From assembly GCF_034263275.1 (NCBI RefSeq), contig NZ_CP139559.1, positions 496,001-560,000 of the forward strand: a stretch of 64,000 bases of DNA, written 5' to 3'. Below the pieces are notes generated by a model. The model ran no database searches and was not told the DNA's origin. It saw only the letters and a list, made by a program, of their open reading frames with translations. This stretch comes from Mucilaginibacter sp. cycad4 (GTDB lineage: Bacteria; Bacteroidota; Bacteroidia; Sphingobacteriales; Sphingobacteriaceae). Positions 33,262 to 42,236 of the stretch are shown in pieces. The translations under genes and the position numbers were made by a program. Numbering within the stretch: position 1 is the first letter of the stretch; each line of letters starts with the position of its first letter.

Positions 33262-33296
33262 AATAAAACCCTGCTAACTGGCAGGGTTTTATTATT
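33262..33296. terminator. Bidirectional terminator between M1 peptidase and YtxH genes
   Basis: AAAACCCTGC (33265-33274) mirrors GCAGGGTTTT (33281-33290) over a 6-base loop, with T-rich DNA on the right and A-rich DNA on the left, so it can work on both strands. Confidence 0.75.
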
Positions 33297-33314
33297 TTAT
33301 AATAGTACTAAATA

Positions 33315-33701
33315 TTATGCGTTCTGTACAGAATTGTTCCAATCGTTGGCAGTTGCTTTGGCTTTTGATTTTGCTTCATCGGCAGCATCACTTGCATTGC
33401 CTGCGATATCATCGGCTTTTGATTTAACAGCATCAACAGCTTTATCTTTAGCATCCCAAAGGTCGCTAACAGTTCCGCTAAACTTGGTTTTAGCTTTGTC
33501 AATTACACTATTGCTGTAATCTTTGATATCTCCGGCTGTTGTTTGCGCTTTAGTTTTGGCGGTATCAACCAGGTCATTTATATAATCTGCAATATCGCCT
33601 CTTAATTCTGTTCCTTTTTCAGGAGCTAACAATAAACCCAAAGCCGCGCCCGCCGCTGCACCTACCAATAGTGCTGCTATAATTTTTGCTTGATCTTTCA
33701 T
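33315..33701 (-). CDS. YtxH-domain protein, 128 residues
   Basis: A hydrophobic N-terminal segment rich in Ala and Gly (IIAALLVGAAAGAALGLLLA) ends in the YtxH signature APEKGTELRGDI. The remainder is a long Ala/Lys/Asp-rich helix (DTAKTKAQTTAGD and repeats). Such proteins are stress-linked and membrane-tethered, with unclear function. Single gene, convergent with the M1 peptidase. Confidence 0.85.
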   Translation of the reverse strand: MKDQAKIIAALLVGAAAGAALGLLLAPEKGTELRGDIADYINDLVDTAKTKAQTTAGDIKDYSNSVIDKAKTKFSGTVSDLWDAKDKAVDAVKSKADDIAGNASDAADEAKSKAKATANDWNNSVQNA

Positions 33702-33833
33702 GTTCTTTTCTTTGTTTTATGTGTAGTCGATTTATGATATTACAGGATAAACAACAACAATGCCAGTTTTTATTTGAAAGTAACATTCAAATATTAAGCC
33801 GGTGTACGCGATAGGTTAACAAAAAAATAAGGC

Positions 33834-33863
33834 AAAAAAAAGGCACTCAAGAAATTGAGTGCC
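33834..33863 (-). terminator. Terminator of the cold-shock gene
   Basis: GGCACTCAA (33842-33850) mirrors TTGAGTGCC (33855-33863) with a GAAA loop. On the minus strand it is followed by a run of eight T. It starts 27 bases after the csp stop. Confidence 0.8.
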
Positions 33864-33889
33864 TGGTAGGCTTAATGATTATATTATAC

Positions 33890-34084
33890 TTATATAACTT
33901 TTACATTTACCGCGTTAAGACCTTTACGGCCGTTTTCAACTTCGTATTCAACGGTGTCGTTTTCACGAACTTCGTCAATAAGGCCTGTTGAATGAACAAA
34001 GATTTCAGGACCACCATTGCTTGGTACTATAAATCCGAAACCTTTTGTTTCATTAAAAAATTTTACTGTTCCTTGATTTTGCAT
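33890..34084 (-). CDS. Cold-shock protein (CspA family)
   Basis: 64 residues from the ATG at 34084; a longer frame from 34117 adds 11 residues foreign to the family. The OB-fold motifs RNP1 KGFGFI and RNP2 IFVHST are intact. It binds single-stranded RNA and prevents structure at low temperature. About 470 bases upstream lack a gene, enough for the long leader typical of cold-shock mRNAs. A strong terminator follows. Confidence 0.93.
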   Translation of the reverse strand: MQNQGTVKFFNETKGFGFIVPSNGGPEIFVHSTGLIDEVRENDTVEYEVENGRKGLNAVNVKVI

Positions 34085-34117
34085 TATTTTATTTATTAAT
34101 GCTGCCAAGATAGCCAT

Positions 34118-34556
34118 AATTTACCGTAATTAAGCAATACCCAAAAGGTAATTTAGGTTCAATTCAAACAGATGGAACAGTGTTTACCTGTTAAGTGATT
34201 GATGGTTAGGTTACTATTGCCAAATAGCCTTCCTGTATAGTCTCTTCCGGATCTTTCACTATTCCCCGTGTCTTTCATTTCGTTCGTTAACGATATGCTC
34301 TATTGTATTAACGTAACCAAATCAATATTTTTCCATCCGCAGGAGGTCTGATATATCAGGTAGTAATGCTACCGGCTCTCCGCAATTCGTTCGATTGTAT
34401 GATAGCTATATGTTTAAGAGTCTCCTTTTGAATACTGATTTGTTCCTCGTTCCTTTTGCGTGTAGTAGTTTACCAGGCTGCTGTTAAAAACTAATCGCCA
34501 ATGTGTTTAAAGAATATGTGACCTAACCCGGCCTTTAATTTTTTAAAGGATTAAGT
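34118..34556. other. Gene-free region between divergent csp and HAD genes
   Basis: About 440 bases without a convincing ORF on either strand. It probably holds the cold-shock leader and promoter (minus strand) and the promoter of the HAD gene. I see no repeat or clear hairpin. Confidence 0.5.
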
Positions 34557-34607
34557 TTGCAAAAAAACCGTGATTGGTTTTATCCTCATAAAATTGAAAA
34601 TTACTAC

Positions 34608-35261
34608 ATGAAGGCCTTTATATTCGACCTCAACGGCACTATGATCAATGACATGCCCTATCATACCAAAGCATGGCAATATCTTTTAAATACCGACCTT
34701 GGCGGTAGCTTTACCTGGGATGAAGTAAAACCACAGATGTACGGCAAAAATCAGGAAGTACTGGTACGTATGTTTGGCCCCAACCGCTTTACTACCGAAG
34801 AAATGGACAGGCTTTCTTACCTTAAAGAACAGCGCTACCAGGATGAGTTTTTGCCCCACCTGGCACTTTTACCCGGTTTGCATGAGTTCTTGGAAAACGC
34901 TTATCAAAAGAGTGTCCCCATGGCTATAGGCTCGGCGGCAATTCCTTTTAATATTGATTTTGTACTGGATAACCTTAACATCAGGCATTATTTTAAAGCA
35001 ATAGTAAGTGCCGATGATGTAGTACTAAGTAAACCCCATCCCGAAACATTTTTAAAAGCTGCTAAATTGCTGAACACCTTACCTACAGACTGTATTGTGT
35101 TTGAGGATGTACCCAAAGGCGCCGAAGCTGCCGCCAATGCAGGCATGAAAGCTGTTGTACTTACTACAACACACCAGCAGGATGAGTTTGAAGCTTTGCA
35201 AAATGTAATTCATTTTGCCAATGATTTTACGGATAGCTTTATTAAGGGCCTGGTGCAATAA
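34608..35261 (+). CDS. HAD-superfamily hydrolase, beta-phosphoglucomutase-like
   Basis: 217 residues from the ATG at 34608 (MKAFIF); a TTG 17 codons earlier gives an N-terminus not expected in the family. HAD motif I is FDLNGTM, so the second Asp (general acid/base) is Asn. Motif II is around GSAAIP, and motif III/IV is SKPHPETFLKAA and VFEDVPKG. Size and cap (PYHTKAWQYLL) fit the beta-phosphoglucomutase/phosphatase group. The Asn change suggests altered chemistry or a phosphatase with a different acid. Confidence 0.82.
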   Translation: MKAFIFDLNGTMINDMPYHTKAWQYLLNTDLGGSFTWDEVKPQMYGKNQEVLVRMFGPNRFTTEEMDRLSYLKEQRYQDEFLPHLALLPGLHEFLENAYQKSVPMAIGSAAIPFNIDFVLDNLNIRHYFKAIVSADDVVLSKPHPETFLKAAKLLNTLPTDCIVFEDVPKGAEAAANAGMKAVVLTTTHQQDEFEALQNVIHFANDFTDSFIKGLVQ

Positions 35262-35345
35262 TTAGTAGGGTTTGTTATTTTATTGTTTGTTTTAACGTAT
35301 TATTGTTCAGGATCCTATTTGTAAACCTGATCTGAACCTTTTACG

Positions 35346-36110
35346 ATGAAACTTAAATTCAGCCTGCTTTTGCTCCTGGCCGGTATGATCATCAGCTCAT
35401 GCAGTGATCATATTTATGCGCCGGCCATGCACCATAGCGATATTGCTTATCTGCCTAAACCGGTATCTGCTGATGCTGTTAAATCGGCAAATTATATTTC
35501 GGGGGCATTAGTAGTTGATGAAAGCCCCAATTACTCGGACGAGTTGGTTAGTGCACAGCTTAATTTTAGCCGCGCACATGTGTTTGATCATTTCAACCTG
35601 GCTTATGGTGCTTTTGGTACATTAGGAAATTATCATAATAGCGAATTGGAGCCGCAAGACCCCAACTATTTTAAAAATAAGTTCTTTGGAGCGGCAGGAG
35701 GGAGGTTATCGGGTAACTTTTTTGTGAGCAGCGGGCATATCGATTTTCGCTTTATTGGCTTTGAAGCCGCTTACAGTCATGAATTTGGCGATTATCTTGA
35801 CTTTAGGAAAGCTGTTACCAACAAACCAGGTTTTTACACCGACTCACGCGCCGATCTGCTTACGTTAGGCGGTACAACCGAGGTTATATTTCATACCAAT
35901 AAAGTTACCAACCAGTTTGGATTCCGGCTTTTTTGGGGAGGTACATTCGGTAACGACAACGTATACCGAAACAAAAACAGCGATTACGTTTACAGGGCTT
36001 ACAATCCTGGTTTTGTAACCGCTGCTTATTTTATGCAGATCAAAAACTATATAGCCATTGTTGAAGCCGGTAACTATGTACAGTTAAGGCTTGGCTACAG
36101 ATTTAGATAG
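35346..36110 (+). CDS. Lipoprotein with beta-strand-rich body
   Basis: 254 residues. A signal peptide ends in a lipobox (GMIISSCS), so the Cys near residue 19 should be lipidated. The body has alternating hydrophobic and aromatic strands (FRLFWGGTFGNDNVYRN, AAYFMQIKNYIAIVEAG, YVQLRLGYRFR) and a terminal aromatic-rich strand, resembling a small outer-membrane or beta-barrel-like domain. Family not recognised. It ends 1 base before the convergent lysA stop. Confidence 0.7.
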   Translation: MKLKFSLLLLLAGMIISSCSDHIYAPAMHHSDIAYLPKPVSADAVKSANYISGALVVDESPNYSDELVSAQLNFSRAHVFDHFNLAYGAFGTLGNYHNSELEPQDPNYFKNKFFGAAGGRLSGNFFVSSGHIDFRFIGFEAAYSHEFGDYLDFRKAVTNKPGFYTDSRADLLTLGGTTEVIFHTNKVTNQFGFRLFWGGTFGNDNVYRNKNSDYVYRAYNPGFVTAAYFMQIKNYIAIVEAGNYVQLRLGYRFR

Positions 36111-36111
36111 C

Positions 36112-37281
36112 TTATTCAGAATAAACGCTGCCAACCCTGTCGCGCAGGTTGTAGCCTGAAGCCATTACCTCGCCATAAGCGCCCGCTGTACGCACAGCTA
36201 TCAGATCACCGCGGAATGACTCGGGCAGGCTTACGTCCTTCTGAAAACAATCCGTGCTTTCGCATATCGGCCCAACAACATCATACTTTAAACTTTCGGA
36301 TTTTCCTGCTTCCGGACTTTCCGACTTCCGACTTAAATTTTCTATCTGGTGATAAGCCTGGTAAAGCATCGGGCGGATCAGCTCGGTCATACCGGCATCC
36401 AGGATCAGGAAGTTCTTTTTCTGCCCGTTTTTAACATACAATACGCGCGATATAAGTGAAGCACTTTGGGCCACCAGTGCACGGCCAAGCTCAAAGTGAA
36501 CTTCTTGCCCCGGCTTAACGTTCAGGAAGTTTTTAAACACCTGGAAGTAGGCTTCAAAATCGGCTATATTGTTGTCCGGAGCATAGTAATCAACCCCGAG
36601 GCCTCCTCCGGTATTAAGCACTTTTATCGGGAAGCCGCGGTCCTCAAACCAATCCTGCATTTCATTAATGCGGGTACATAGATTTTTGTAAACTTCCAGG
36701 TCGGTAATTTGTGAGCCGATATGGAAGTGGATCCCTAAAAATTGCAGGTTATTACATTTGCGTAAAGCAGCAGCAACATCAGGCAATTGCCAGGTATTGA
36801 TGCCGAATTTATTTTCATCAAGTCCGGTGGTGATGAAATGATGGGTATGCGCATCCACGTTTGGGTTGATACGGATAGCTACACCTGCTTTCTTATTTTT
36901 TGCTTTTGCAAGGCCATCGATAATAAAAAGCTCCTGGATGGATTCGACATTGAAGCAGAAGATATCAGCATCAAGGGCCAGGTTTATTTCACGGTCAGAC
37001 TTACCTACACCGGCAAATACAACTTTGCCTTTATCAAAGCCATGCTCAATGGCCGCCTTTACCTCGCCACCGCTCACGCAATCGGCGCCAAAGCCATAGG
37101 TTTGTATGGTATCAATAACCTTTGGGTTAAAGTTGGCCTTCATGGCGTAATGCACATGGAAGCCATGCTTTGCAGATGCATCGCGGCAGGCACTCAGGGT
37201 GTTTTTAAGCACCTCAAGATCGTAGTAATAAAACGGGGTATCCAGGCCGTTGAATTTATCTATAGTTTTACTTGTGAACAT
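36112..37281 (-). CDS. lysA: Diaminopimelate decarboxylase
   Basis: 389 residues from the ATG at 37281 (MFTSKTIDKF); the frame extends 8 codons upstream but that start is unlikely. Fold III PLP enzyme: HYAMKANFNP carries the PLP lysine, LGIHFHIGSQ and NTGGGLGVDY bind the cofactor phosphate, and GPICESTDC supplies the partner active-site Cys. It converts meso-diaminopimelate to lysine. The aspartokinase gene lies 111 bases upstream on the same strand, so lysine output and pathway entry may be cotranscribed. Confidence 0.95.
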   Translation of the reverse strand: MFTSKTIDKFNGLDTPFYYYDLEVLKNTLSACRDASAKHGFHVHYAMKANFNPKVIDTIQTYGFGADCVSGGEVKAAIEHGFDKGKVVFAGVGKSDREINLALDADIFCFNVESIQELFIIDGLAKAKNKKAGVAIRINPNVDAHTHHFITTGLDENKFGINTWQLPDVAAALRKCNNLQFLGIHFHIGSQITDLEVYKNLCTRINEMQDWFEDRGFPIKVLNTGGGLGVDYYAPDNNIADFEAYFQVFKNFLNVKPGQEVHFELGRALVAQSASLISRVLYVKNGQKKNFLILDAGMTELIRPMLYQAYHQIENLSRKSESPEAGKSESLKYDVVGPICESTDCFQKDVSLPESFRGDLIAVRTAGAYGEVMASGYNLRDRVGSVYSE

Positions 37282-37294
37282 TGTAATATATTTT

Positions 37295-37391
37295 ACCTCA
37301 CCCAACCCTCTCCAAAGGAGAAGGCTATTTAATGAGATTAATTTAATGTGTTTTATAAAGTCCTCTCCTTTGGAGAGGATTTAGGTGAGGT
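37295..37391. repeat. Inverted repeat element between lysC and lysA
   Basis: Left arm (37295-37323) with ACCTCACC and CCTCTCCAAAGGAG, and right arm (37362-37391) with CTCCTTTGGAGAGG and GGTGAGGT, mirror each other over about 29 bases with few mismatches. Elements of this kind are scattered through Sphingobacteriaceae genomes. Here it would form a large hairpin in the lysC-lysA transcript. Confidence 0.7.
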
Positions 37392-37392
37392 T

Positions 37393-38703
37393 TTAAAACA
37401 GCCTGTTATGTAAGCTCCTTAAAGTTTCAACCTTATCCTCGGTTTTCACCAGTAATGACAGGTTATGATCGCTGCCGCCGTATGATATCATCCTTAACGG
37501 AATATGCTTAACGGCTTCCAGTACCCGGGCTGCATAGCCATGTTTTTCGGCTCCAAAATCACCTACCACACAAATGATGGTATGGTTCACATCTATCTCA
37601 ACCGAACCGTATGCGTTCAGCTCTTTGGTGATATCACCCAAATAGGTAGTGTCATCGATAGTTACCGAAACCGCTACTTCTGAAGTGGTGATCATATCGA
37701 TAGATGTTTTATAGCGTTCAAACACTTCAAACACCTTACGCAGGAAGCCATGAGCTAAAAGCATCCTGCTCGATTGGATCTTGATAGCGGTGATGGCATC
37801 TTTGGCGGCGATGGATTTGATCTTGTCCTTTTCGCTGGTGATGGTGATCAGGGTACCTTTTGCCTGCGGATCCATGGTATTCAATAAACGAACAGGGATC
37901 TTATATTTTTGAGCAGGGAACACACTTTGAGGGTGCAGGATCTTGGCGCCAAAGTAAGCCAGCTCGGCAGCCTCATCAAATGACAGCTGGGCAATAGGCT
38001 GTGTGCCCTTTACAATCCGCGGATCGTTATTATGCATGCCGTCGATATCTGTCCAGATCTGTACCTCTTCGCTGCGGATGCCGGCACCAATCAATGAAGC
38101 GGTATAATCGCTGCCGCCGCGGCGCAGGTTATCTATCTCTCCATAGGCATTGCGGCAAATATAGCCCTGGGTAATAAACAGGTTCACCTCGGGGTGCTTA
38201 TCAAGCAGCGGGAGCAGGTTTTCGGTAATATGATCAACAATGGGCTCATTGTCCTCATCTATCTTCATAAAATCCAAAGCAGGCAGCAATACTGAGGGTA
38301 TGCCTATCTCCTTTAAATAAACGTGATAGAGGGTAGTTGAAAGCAGTTCGCCCTGCGCAACAATGATCTTATCTTCAATATGGGTGAAAAGATCATTGGC
38401 CAGGTTGCTGAGCAACGAAAAATGGTAGTCGATAACCTCTTTGCCCTGGGCTAAAAACTCGGGCTTCACAAACAATTCCTTAATAAAAAGTTCGTACTTA
38501 TCCTTCAGGATAGTAATAAGCTGTACCGCCTTCTTCTTATCACCGGCGAGGTATGCTTGTCCAATTTCTACAAGGCTGTTTGTTGTGCCTGACACTGCCG
38601 ATAGTACCACTACCTGGCGCTCGGCCGGATTAATGATATCAAGCAGTGCTTTCATCCGGGCGGGGCTACCTACTGATGTCCCACCAAATTTTAAAACTTT
38701 CAT
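37393..38703 (-). CDS. lysC: Aspartate kinase
   Basis: 436 residues from the ATG at 38703 (MKVLKFGGTSVGSPARM); the frame is open 23 codons further but the family starts here. The kinase domain has FGGTSVG, RRGGSDYTASLIG and EVQIWTDIDGM. Two ACT domains follow (AITAIKIQSSRML and IICVVGDF regions), which usually bind lysine as feedback inhibitor. It makes aspartyl phosphate, the first step to lysine, threonine and diaminopimelate. It is upstream of lysA, with a large inverted repeat in between. Confidence 0.94.
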   Translation of the reverse strand: MKVLKFGGTSVGSPARMKALLDIINPAERQVVVLSAVSGTTNSLVEIGQAYLAGDKKKAVQLITILKDKYELFIKELFVKPEFLAQGKEVIDYHFSLLSNLANDLFTHIEDKIIVAQGELLSTTLYHVYLKEIGIPSVLLPALDFMKIDEDNEPIVDHITENLLPLLDKHPEVNLFITQGYICRNAYGEIDNLRRGGSDYTASLIGAGIRSEEVQIWTDIDGMHNNDPRIVKGTQPIAQLSFDEAAELAYFGAKILHPQSVFPAQKYKIPVRLLNTMDPQAKGTLITITSEKDKIKSIAAKDAITAIKIQSSRMLLAHGFLRKVFEVFERYKTSIDMITTSEVAVSVTIDDTTYLGDITKELNAYGSVEIDVNHTIICVVGDFGAEKHGYAARVLEAVKHIPLRMISYGGSDHNLSLLVKTEDKVETLRSLHNRLF

Positions 38704-38944
38704 TTTTATGTTGCTGTTAACCGTATATGATCGGTGTTCCCGAACATCAGTTTGCTGATATTCAAGCACCAATATTTGAGGCGCTAAAAATAGTGTTTTA
38801 AAACGCTTTAATGTAATGTGATTGGAATTTAAATTTGACGGGCTATATCATCCCTGAGTTTTGAAATCCGTGGTATTCTGAATTGTAAATAACAGCCCTG
38901 CGTGGCATTCCGGGTAAGATGTCGGGATCTTAATAAACCCAATT

Positions 38945-40078
38945 TTATTCCCTTCCCTTCAACATATCAAGTGAGTAAAAGCTGTCCCGCCAGTAAATGC
39001 CGCCCTGTACAACGGTTATTATTGATGCTTTTAAAAAATGCCAGGCTAAGAAGAATCCCGAAAAGGGGATCATGAATGCATACCACCACTTATTTGGGGG
39101 CACCATCATCATATAAACAATATGGAATACCAGCATAATAGCAGCCATGATGCGGATAACTGTAGTGCCGAAAACAAACATCAACGGCATGGGCAAAGCT
39201 ACAGTTAATAACATATTCAGCACGTTAACGATGGCTTGCGTAAGATTATAATTGGCTACAGCAAATGCGTTTTTCTGAAGACCGCGTCCTAACTCACCCA
39301 GGTTTTTGTACCATTCTAAACAAACGTAGCCCTTGCCAACTAATACATCCTGCCGCAAGCCTTCCTTTTTTATTATATGGCCCATTTGCAGGTCGTCATC
39401 CGGGCGTAGTTTGATGCGCACGTGGGTGCCCATTTTTTCATAGGCTGTACGCCTTACCAAATTGAAAGCTCCAATGCTCGATGATGCTTTTGATTTTGGA
39501 TTTTTAGCCTCCCATGGTTTCATGTGGGCCATAAGCATAATGCCGAAAGTAGCAAACACACTGTTTAAAATAGCTGACCGCGATTTCAGCTCGGGTAGCA
39601 TGGTTAAATGATCAAGCTGCTGCTTAACTGCATAACCAACGGCTTTATTAATAGCATCAGGGTGGAAAACGATGTCGGCATCGGCAAAAAGCATCCATTC
39701 TTCGGTGCTGCCAAGGTAGCCCTGGTACAAGGCATTATTTTTACCAAGCCATCCATCAGGCAAGGTGCTGATAGTGGTAACCTGGAGTTGTGGATATTGG
39801 GAAGTAAAGCCCTGTAATATTTCGGCGGTACGATCGGTTGAGCGATCGTTTACCACAATAATCCGGTAGTTGGTATAGTTGATACGACAAACACTTTGCA
39901 GTGCTTTTTCCAGATCTTCTTCCTCGTTGCGTACTGCTATAATGATGGCAAGTGGCGGGGGATTAGCCATTAGAGGCTGCTGGCTTACCTGTTTAATTTG
40001 TTTGAGACCGTTGAGCAGATAAAAGTTTAGCGCCAAAGTCATTACAAACAGTATTACGCTGTACCAGAATAGTATCAT
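38945..40078 (-). CDS. Membrane glycosyltransferase, family 2
   Basis: 377 residues. One N-terminal membrane helix (SVILFVMTLALNFYLL) precedes a GT-A domain with VNDRSTDRTAEIL and LFADADIVFHP (DxD). RPDDDLQMGHI is a second acidic motif, and three or four C-terminal helices follow. The arrangement fits GT2 enzymes such as hopanoid- or carotenoid-linked and cell-wall glycosyltransferases. The acceptor is unknown. Single gene, divergent from the sugar isomerase at 40164. Confidence 0.82.
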   Translation of the reverse strand: MILFWYSVILFVMTLALNFYLLNGLKQIKQVSQQPLMANPPPLAIIIAVRNEEEDLEKALQSVCRINYTNYRIIVVNDRSTDRTAEILQGFTSQYPQLQVTTISTLPDGWLGKNNALYQGYLGSTEEWMLFADADIVFHPDAINKAVGYAVKQQLDHLTMLPELKSRSAILNSVFATFGIMLMAHMKPWEAKNPKSKASSSIGAFNLVRRTAYEKMGTHVRIKLRPDDDLQMGHIIKKEGLRQDVLVGKGYVCLEWYKNLGELGRGLQKNAFAVANYNLTQAIVNVLNMLLTVALPMPLMFVFGTTVIRIMAAIMLVFHIVYMMMVPPNKWWYAFMIPFSGFFLAWHFLKASIITVVQGGIYWRDSFYSLDMLKGRE

Positions 40079-40163
40079 GATAAATAGGTTTGGATAAAGG
40101 TGGGTAAAATCAGGAAATAATCACAACAAAAAATGGCATTTTGCATTACCAATTTTAATACTT

Positions 40164-41147
40164 ATGGAAAATATTAGCCGTAAAAGATTTATTGCTTCGG
40201 CCGCAATAGCTGCTGCCGGCCTGCCTTTTGGTTTAAGTGCTTTGGCTAAGCCGTCATCTTTAGATTCTGGCGTTGCTGTCGGCAATCCCTCTCCGGGTGG
40301 AAAAATAAAAGTGAGTATATTTTCTAAACATATGCACTGGCTTAATTATGCCGATATGGCCACCTTAACGGTACAGCTTGGTTTCGACGGTATTGACCTG
40401 ACCGTACGTCCCGACGGCCATGTGCTGCCTGAACGCGTTGCCGATGACCTGCCCAAAGCGGTTGAAGCTATTGAAAAAGCCGGACTCAAGATTTACACCA
40501 TAGTAACCAATATTAAAACTGCCGATGAAAAATACACCGAAGCGATTCTGAAAACAGCATCGGCATTGGGCATTAAATATTACCGCACCGCCTGGTTTAA
40601 TTATAACAAGGCTATCAGTGTACCGGCCAACATTAAGGCCATCAATAAACAACTGGCCGGCCTTGCCAGGCTCAACAAAAAATATGGGATGCATGGTGGC
40701 TATCAAAACCATTCCGGTGATCTGTTTGGTGCATCGCAATGGGATTTATGGCTGAGCCTTGAAGGGCTTGACCCTAATAACATCGGTTGCCAGTACGACG
40801 TAAGACATGCTACTACCGAAGGTGCCGATACCTGGCCTATTACACTCGGCCTGTTGAAGGTTTATTCCAAAACAATCAATGTAAAAGATTTTTACTGGGA
40901 GAAAAGGGGCGACAAATGGCAGGTGAAAAGTGTACCCTTAGGCGAGGGAATGGTTGATTTTAAAAAATACTTTGGCCTGCTGAAACAATACAATATCAAT
41001 GGCCCCATGAGCTTGCACTGCGAATATCCTTTAGGCGGAGCAGAGGATGGTAAACGTGAGCTGGCTATTAGTAAGGATGCATTTTCAGCCGCTTTAAAAA
41101 AGGATTTGGCCAGATTGCGGGGTTGGCTTGCGGAGTATGATCTGTAG
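40164..41147 (+). CDS. Tat-exported sugar phosphate isomerase/epimerase-like protein
   Basis: 327 residues. The N-terminus has a twin-arginine-type signal (SRKRFIASAAIAAAGLPFG; one Arg is Lys in this SRKR form). A xylose-isomerase-like TIM barrel follows, with LGFDGIDLTVRP, YGMHGGYQNHSGD, GCQYDVRHA and GPMSLHCEY supplying metal ligands. Exported members usually rearrange free sugars or ketosugar derivatives in the periplasm. A paralogue is at 59585. Nearest partner is a DoxX-like gene downstream; no clear operon. Confidence 0.8.
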   Translation: MENISRKRFIASAAIAAAGLPFGLSALAKPSSLDSGVAVGNPSPGGKIKVSIFSKHMHWLNYADMATLTVQLGFDGIDLTVRPDGHVLPERVADDLPKAVEAIEKAGLKIYTIVTNIKTADEKYTEAILKTASALGIKYYRTAWFNYNKAISVPANIKAINKQLAGLARLNKKYGMHGGYQNHSGDLFGASQWDLWLSLEGLDPNNIGCQYDVRHATTEGADTWPITLGLLKVYSKTINVKDFYWEKRGDKWQVKSVPLGEGMVDFKKYFGLLKQYNINGPMSLHCEYPLGGAEDGKRELAISKDAFSAALKKDLARLRGWLAEYDL

Positions 41148-41168
41148 GCCTCACTTTCCACTCTTCAC

Positions 41169-41198
41169 CCGTCATTGCTTGGTACCCAGCAATGACGG
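41169..41198. repeat. Palindromic repeat, CCGTCATTGCT family
   Basis: CCGTCATTGCT (41169-41179) mirrors AGCAATGACGG (41188-41198) around GGTACC. The same GTCATTGC/GCAATGAC arms occur in the larger element at 41849-41921, so both belong to one dispersed family. Confidence 0.65.
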
Positions 41199-41335
41199 AG
41201 TGATTTTTTCCTTTCGCTAAAACTTGTTTTATAACAAATTTGTTACTAAATTTAGTAGCAGCATCCCGGCCGTTCAATCTCTCAGATTTACCCCAGGCTG
41301 CTGATAACCAATTATTAAACTAAAAGGAGGGCTTT

Positions 41336-41773
41336 ATGAATCTGGTTCATAAAATTGAACACTGGGGCGATACTCATCACCCTAAAGTTTTGGATATTGT
41401 GCGTATTGTTCTTGGCGTATTTTTATTGGTGAAAGGCATAACCTTTATGGAAAATACATCATACCTGCGCGGTATTATTACCGATCAGGATGTTATTGAT
41501 GTATCGCCCGATATGCTGATGATCCTGGTGTACTATGTGTCCTTTGCCCATATGGTTGGCGGCATACTCATAGCTATGGGCATATTAACCCGTTTGGGCT
41601 GCATTATCCAGATCCCGATATTGGTGGGTGCGGTATTTTTAACAGGTATTTTTCAGGAGCCTATCAATGCCATGTTATGGCCATCAATTACAGCGCTGGC
41701 CCTGCTTATACTATTTACTATTTTAGGCTCCGGCCCATGGTCGTTAGATAAGGTTCTGTCGTTTAAGGGGTAG
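41336..41773 (+). CDS. DoxX-like membrane protein
   Basis: 145 residues with four hydrophobic helices (VLDIVRIVLGVFLLVKGITF; ILVYYVSFAHMVGGILIAMG; IPILVGAVFLTGI; ITALALLILFTILG). RIVLGVFLLVKGI and the short GxG-type loop fit DoxX/DUF family quinol-oxidase-like membrane proteins. A Shine-Dalgarno sequence AGGAGG (41325-41330) stands 5 bases before the ATG, which is rare in this genome type and suggests strong translation. Role unknown. Confidence 0.75.
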   Translation: MNLVHKIEHWGDTHHPKVLDIVRIVLGVFLLVKGITFMENTSYLRGIITDQDVIDVSPDMLMILVYYVSFAHMVGGILIAMGILTRLGCIIQIPILVGAVFLTGIFQEPINAMLWPSITALALLILFTILGSGPWSLDKVLSFKG

Positions 41774-41848
41774 TGGAGATTAAGAGGTTAGATTGTTAGA
41801 ACTCTTTTTTGAATTTAATACCTCTATGAAATCAGGTATAATATAAAA

Positions 41849-41921
41849 GCGTGATTGCGGGGTACGAAGCAATCCCAAACGACCTGCCAATCGGGGCTTG
41901 CTTCGTACCTCGCAATGACGC
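41849..41921. repeat. Dispersed inverted repeat, GGTACGAAGCAA family
   Basis: GCGTgATTGCGgGGTACGAA and its mirror TTCGTACCtCGCAATGACGC form arms of about 28 bases with few mismatches around a loop. It lies between the DoxX-like gene and the UBP zinc-finger gene. Similar units are frequent in Bacteroidota; here it may act as a terminator for converging genes. Confidence 0.7.
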
Positions 41922-41949
41922 TTTCTTTTCGTTTTAACCCACTTATTAC

Positions 41950-42216
41950 TCAATATCCTTTAACGGCTTCATCCACATAGCACCATAACCAGCGCTCACC
42001 TGGCTCGGCAGATATAACCACGGGGTGACCTGTGGCATGAAAGTGCTTGGTCATATGTGTATTTGGTGAACTATCACAGCAAAGTGTTACGCCGCATGTT
42101 TGGCAGGTACGCAGGTGCATCCACGTACTGTGATGTTTTATACATTCTTCACAAACATAATCCTTAGGTTGGGTTATACTTTCAATAGCTTCAATGTGGG
42201 CACAGGTTTCTTCCAT
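41950..42216 (-). CDS. UBP-type zinc-finger protein
   Basis: 88 residues, essentially one ZnF-UBP domain: CAHIEAI, CEECIKHHSTWMHLRTCQTC, then LCCDSSPNTHMTKHFHATGH. Cys and His ligands are complete. In eukaryotes this fold binds the ubiquitin C-terminus; the bacterial role is unknown. It is the last gene of a three-gene run, 20 bases after the receiver-reductase gene, a set that recurs in several bacterial phyla as far as I recall. Confidence 0.85.
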   Translation of the reverse strand: MEETCAHIEAIESITQPKDYVCEECIKHHSTWMHLRTCQTCGVTLCCDSSPNTHMTKHFHATGHPVVISAEPGERWLWCYVDEAVKGY

Positions 42217-42236
42217 AAGTATAGGTGTTTGGTGAT

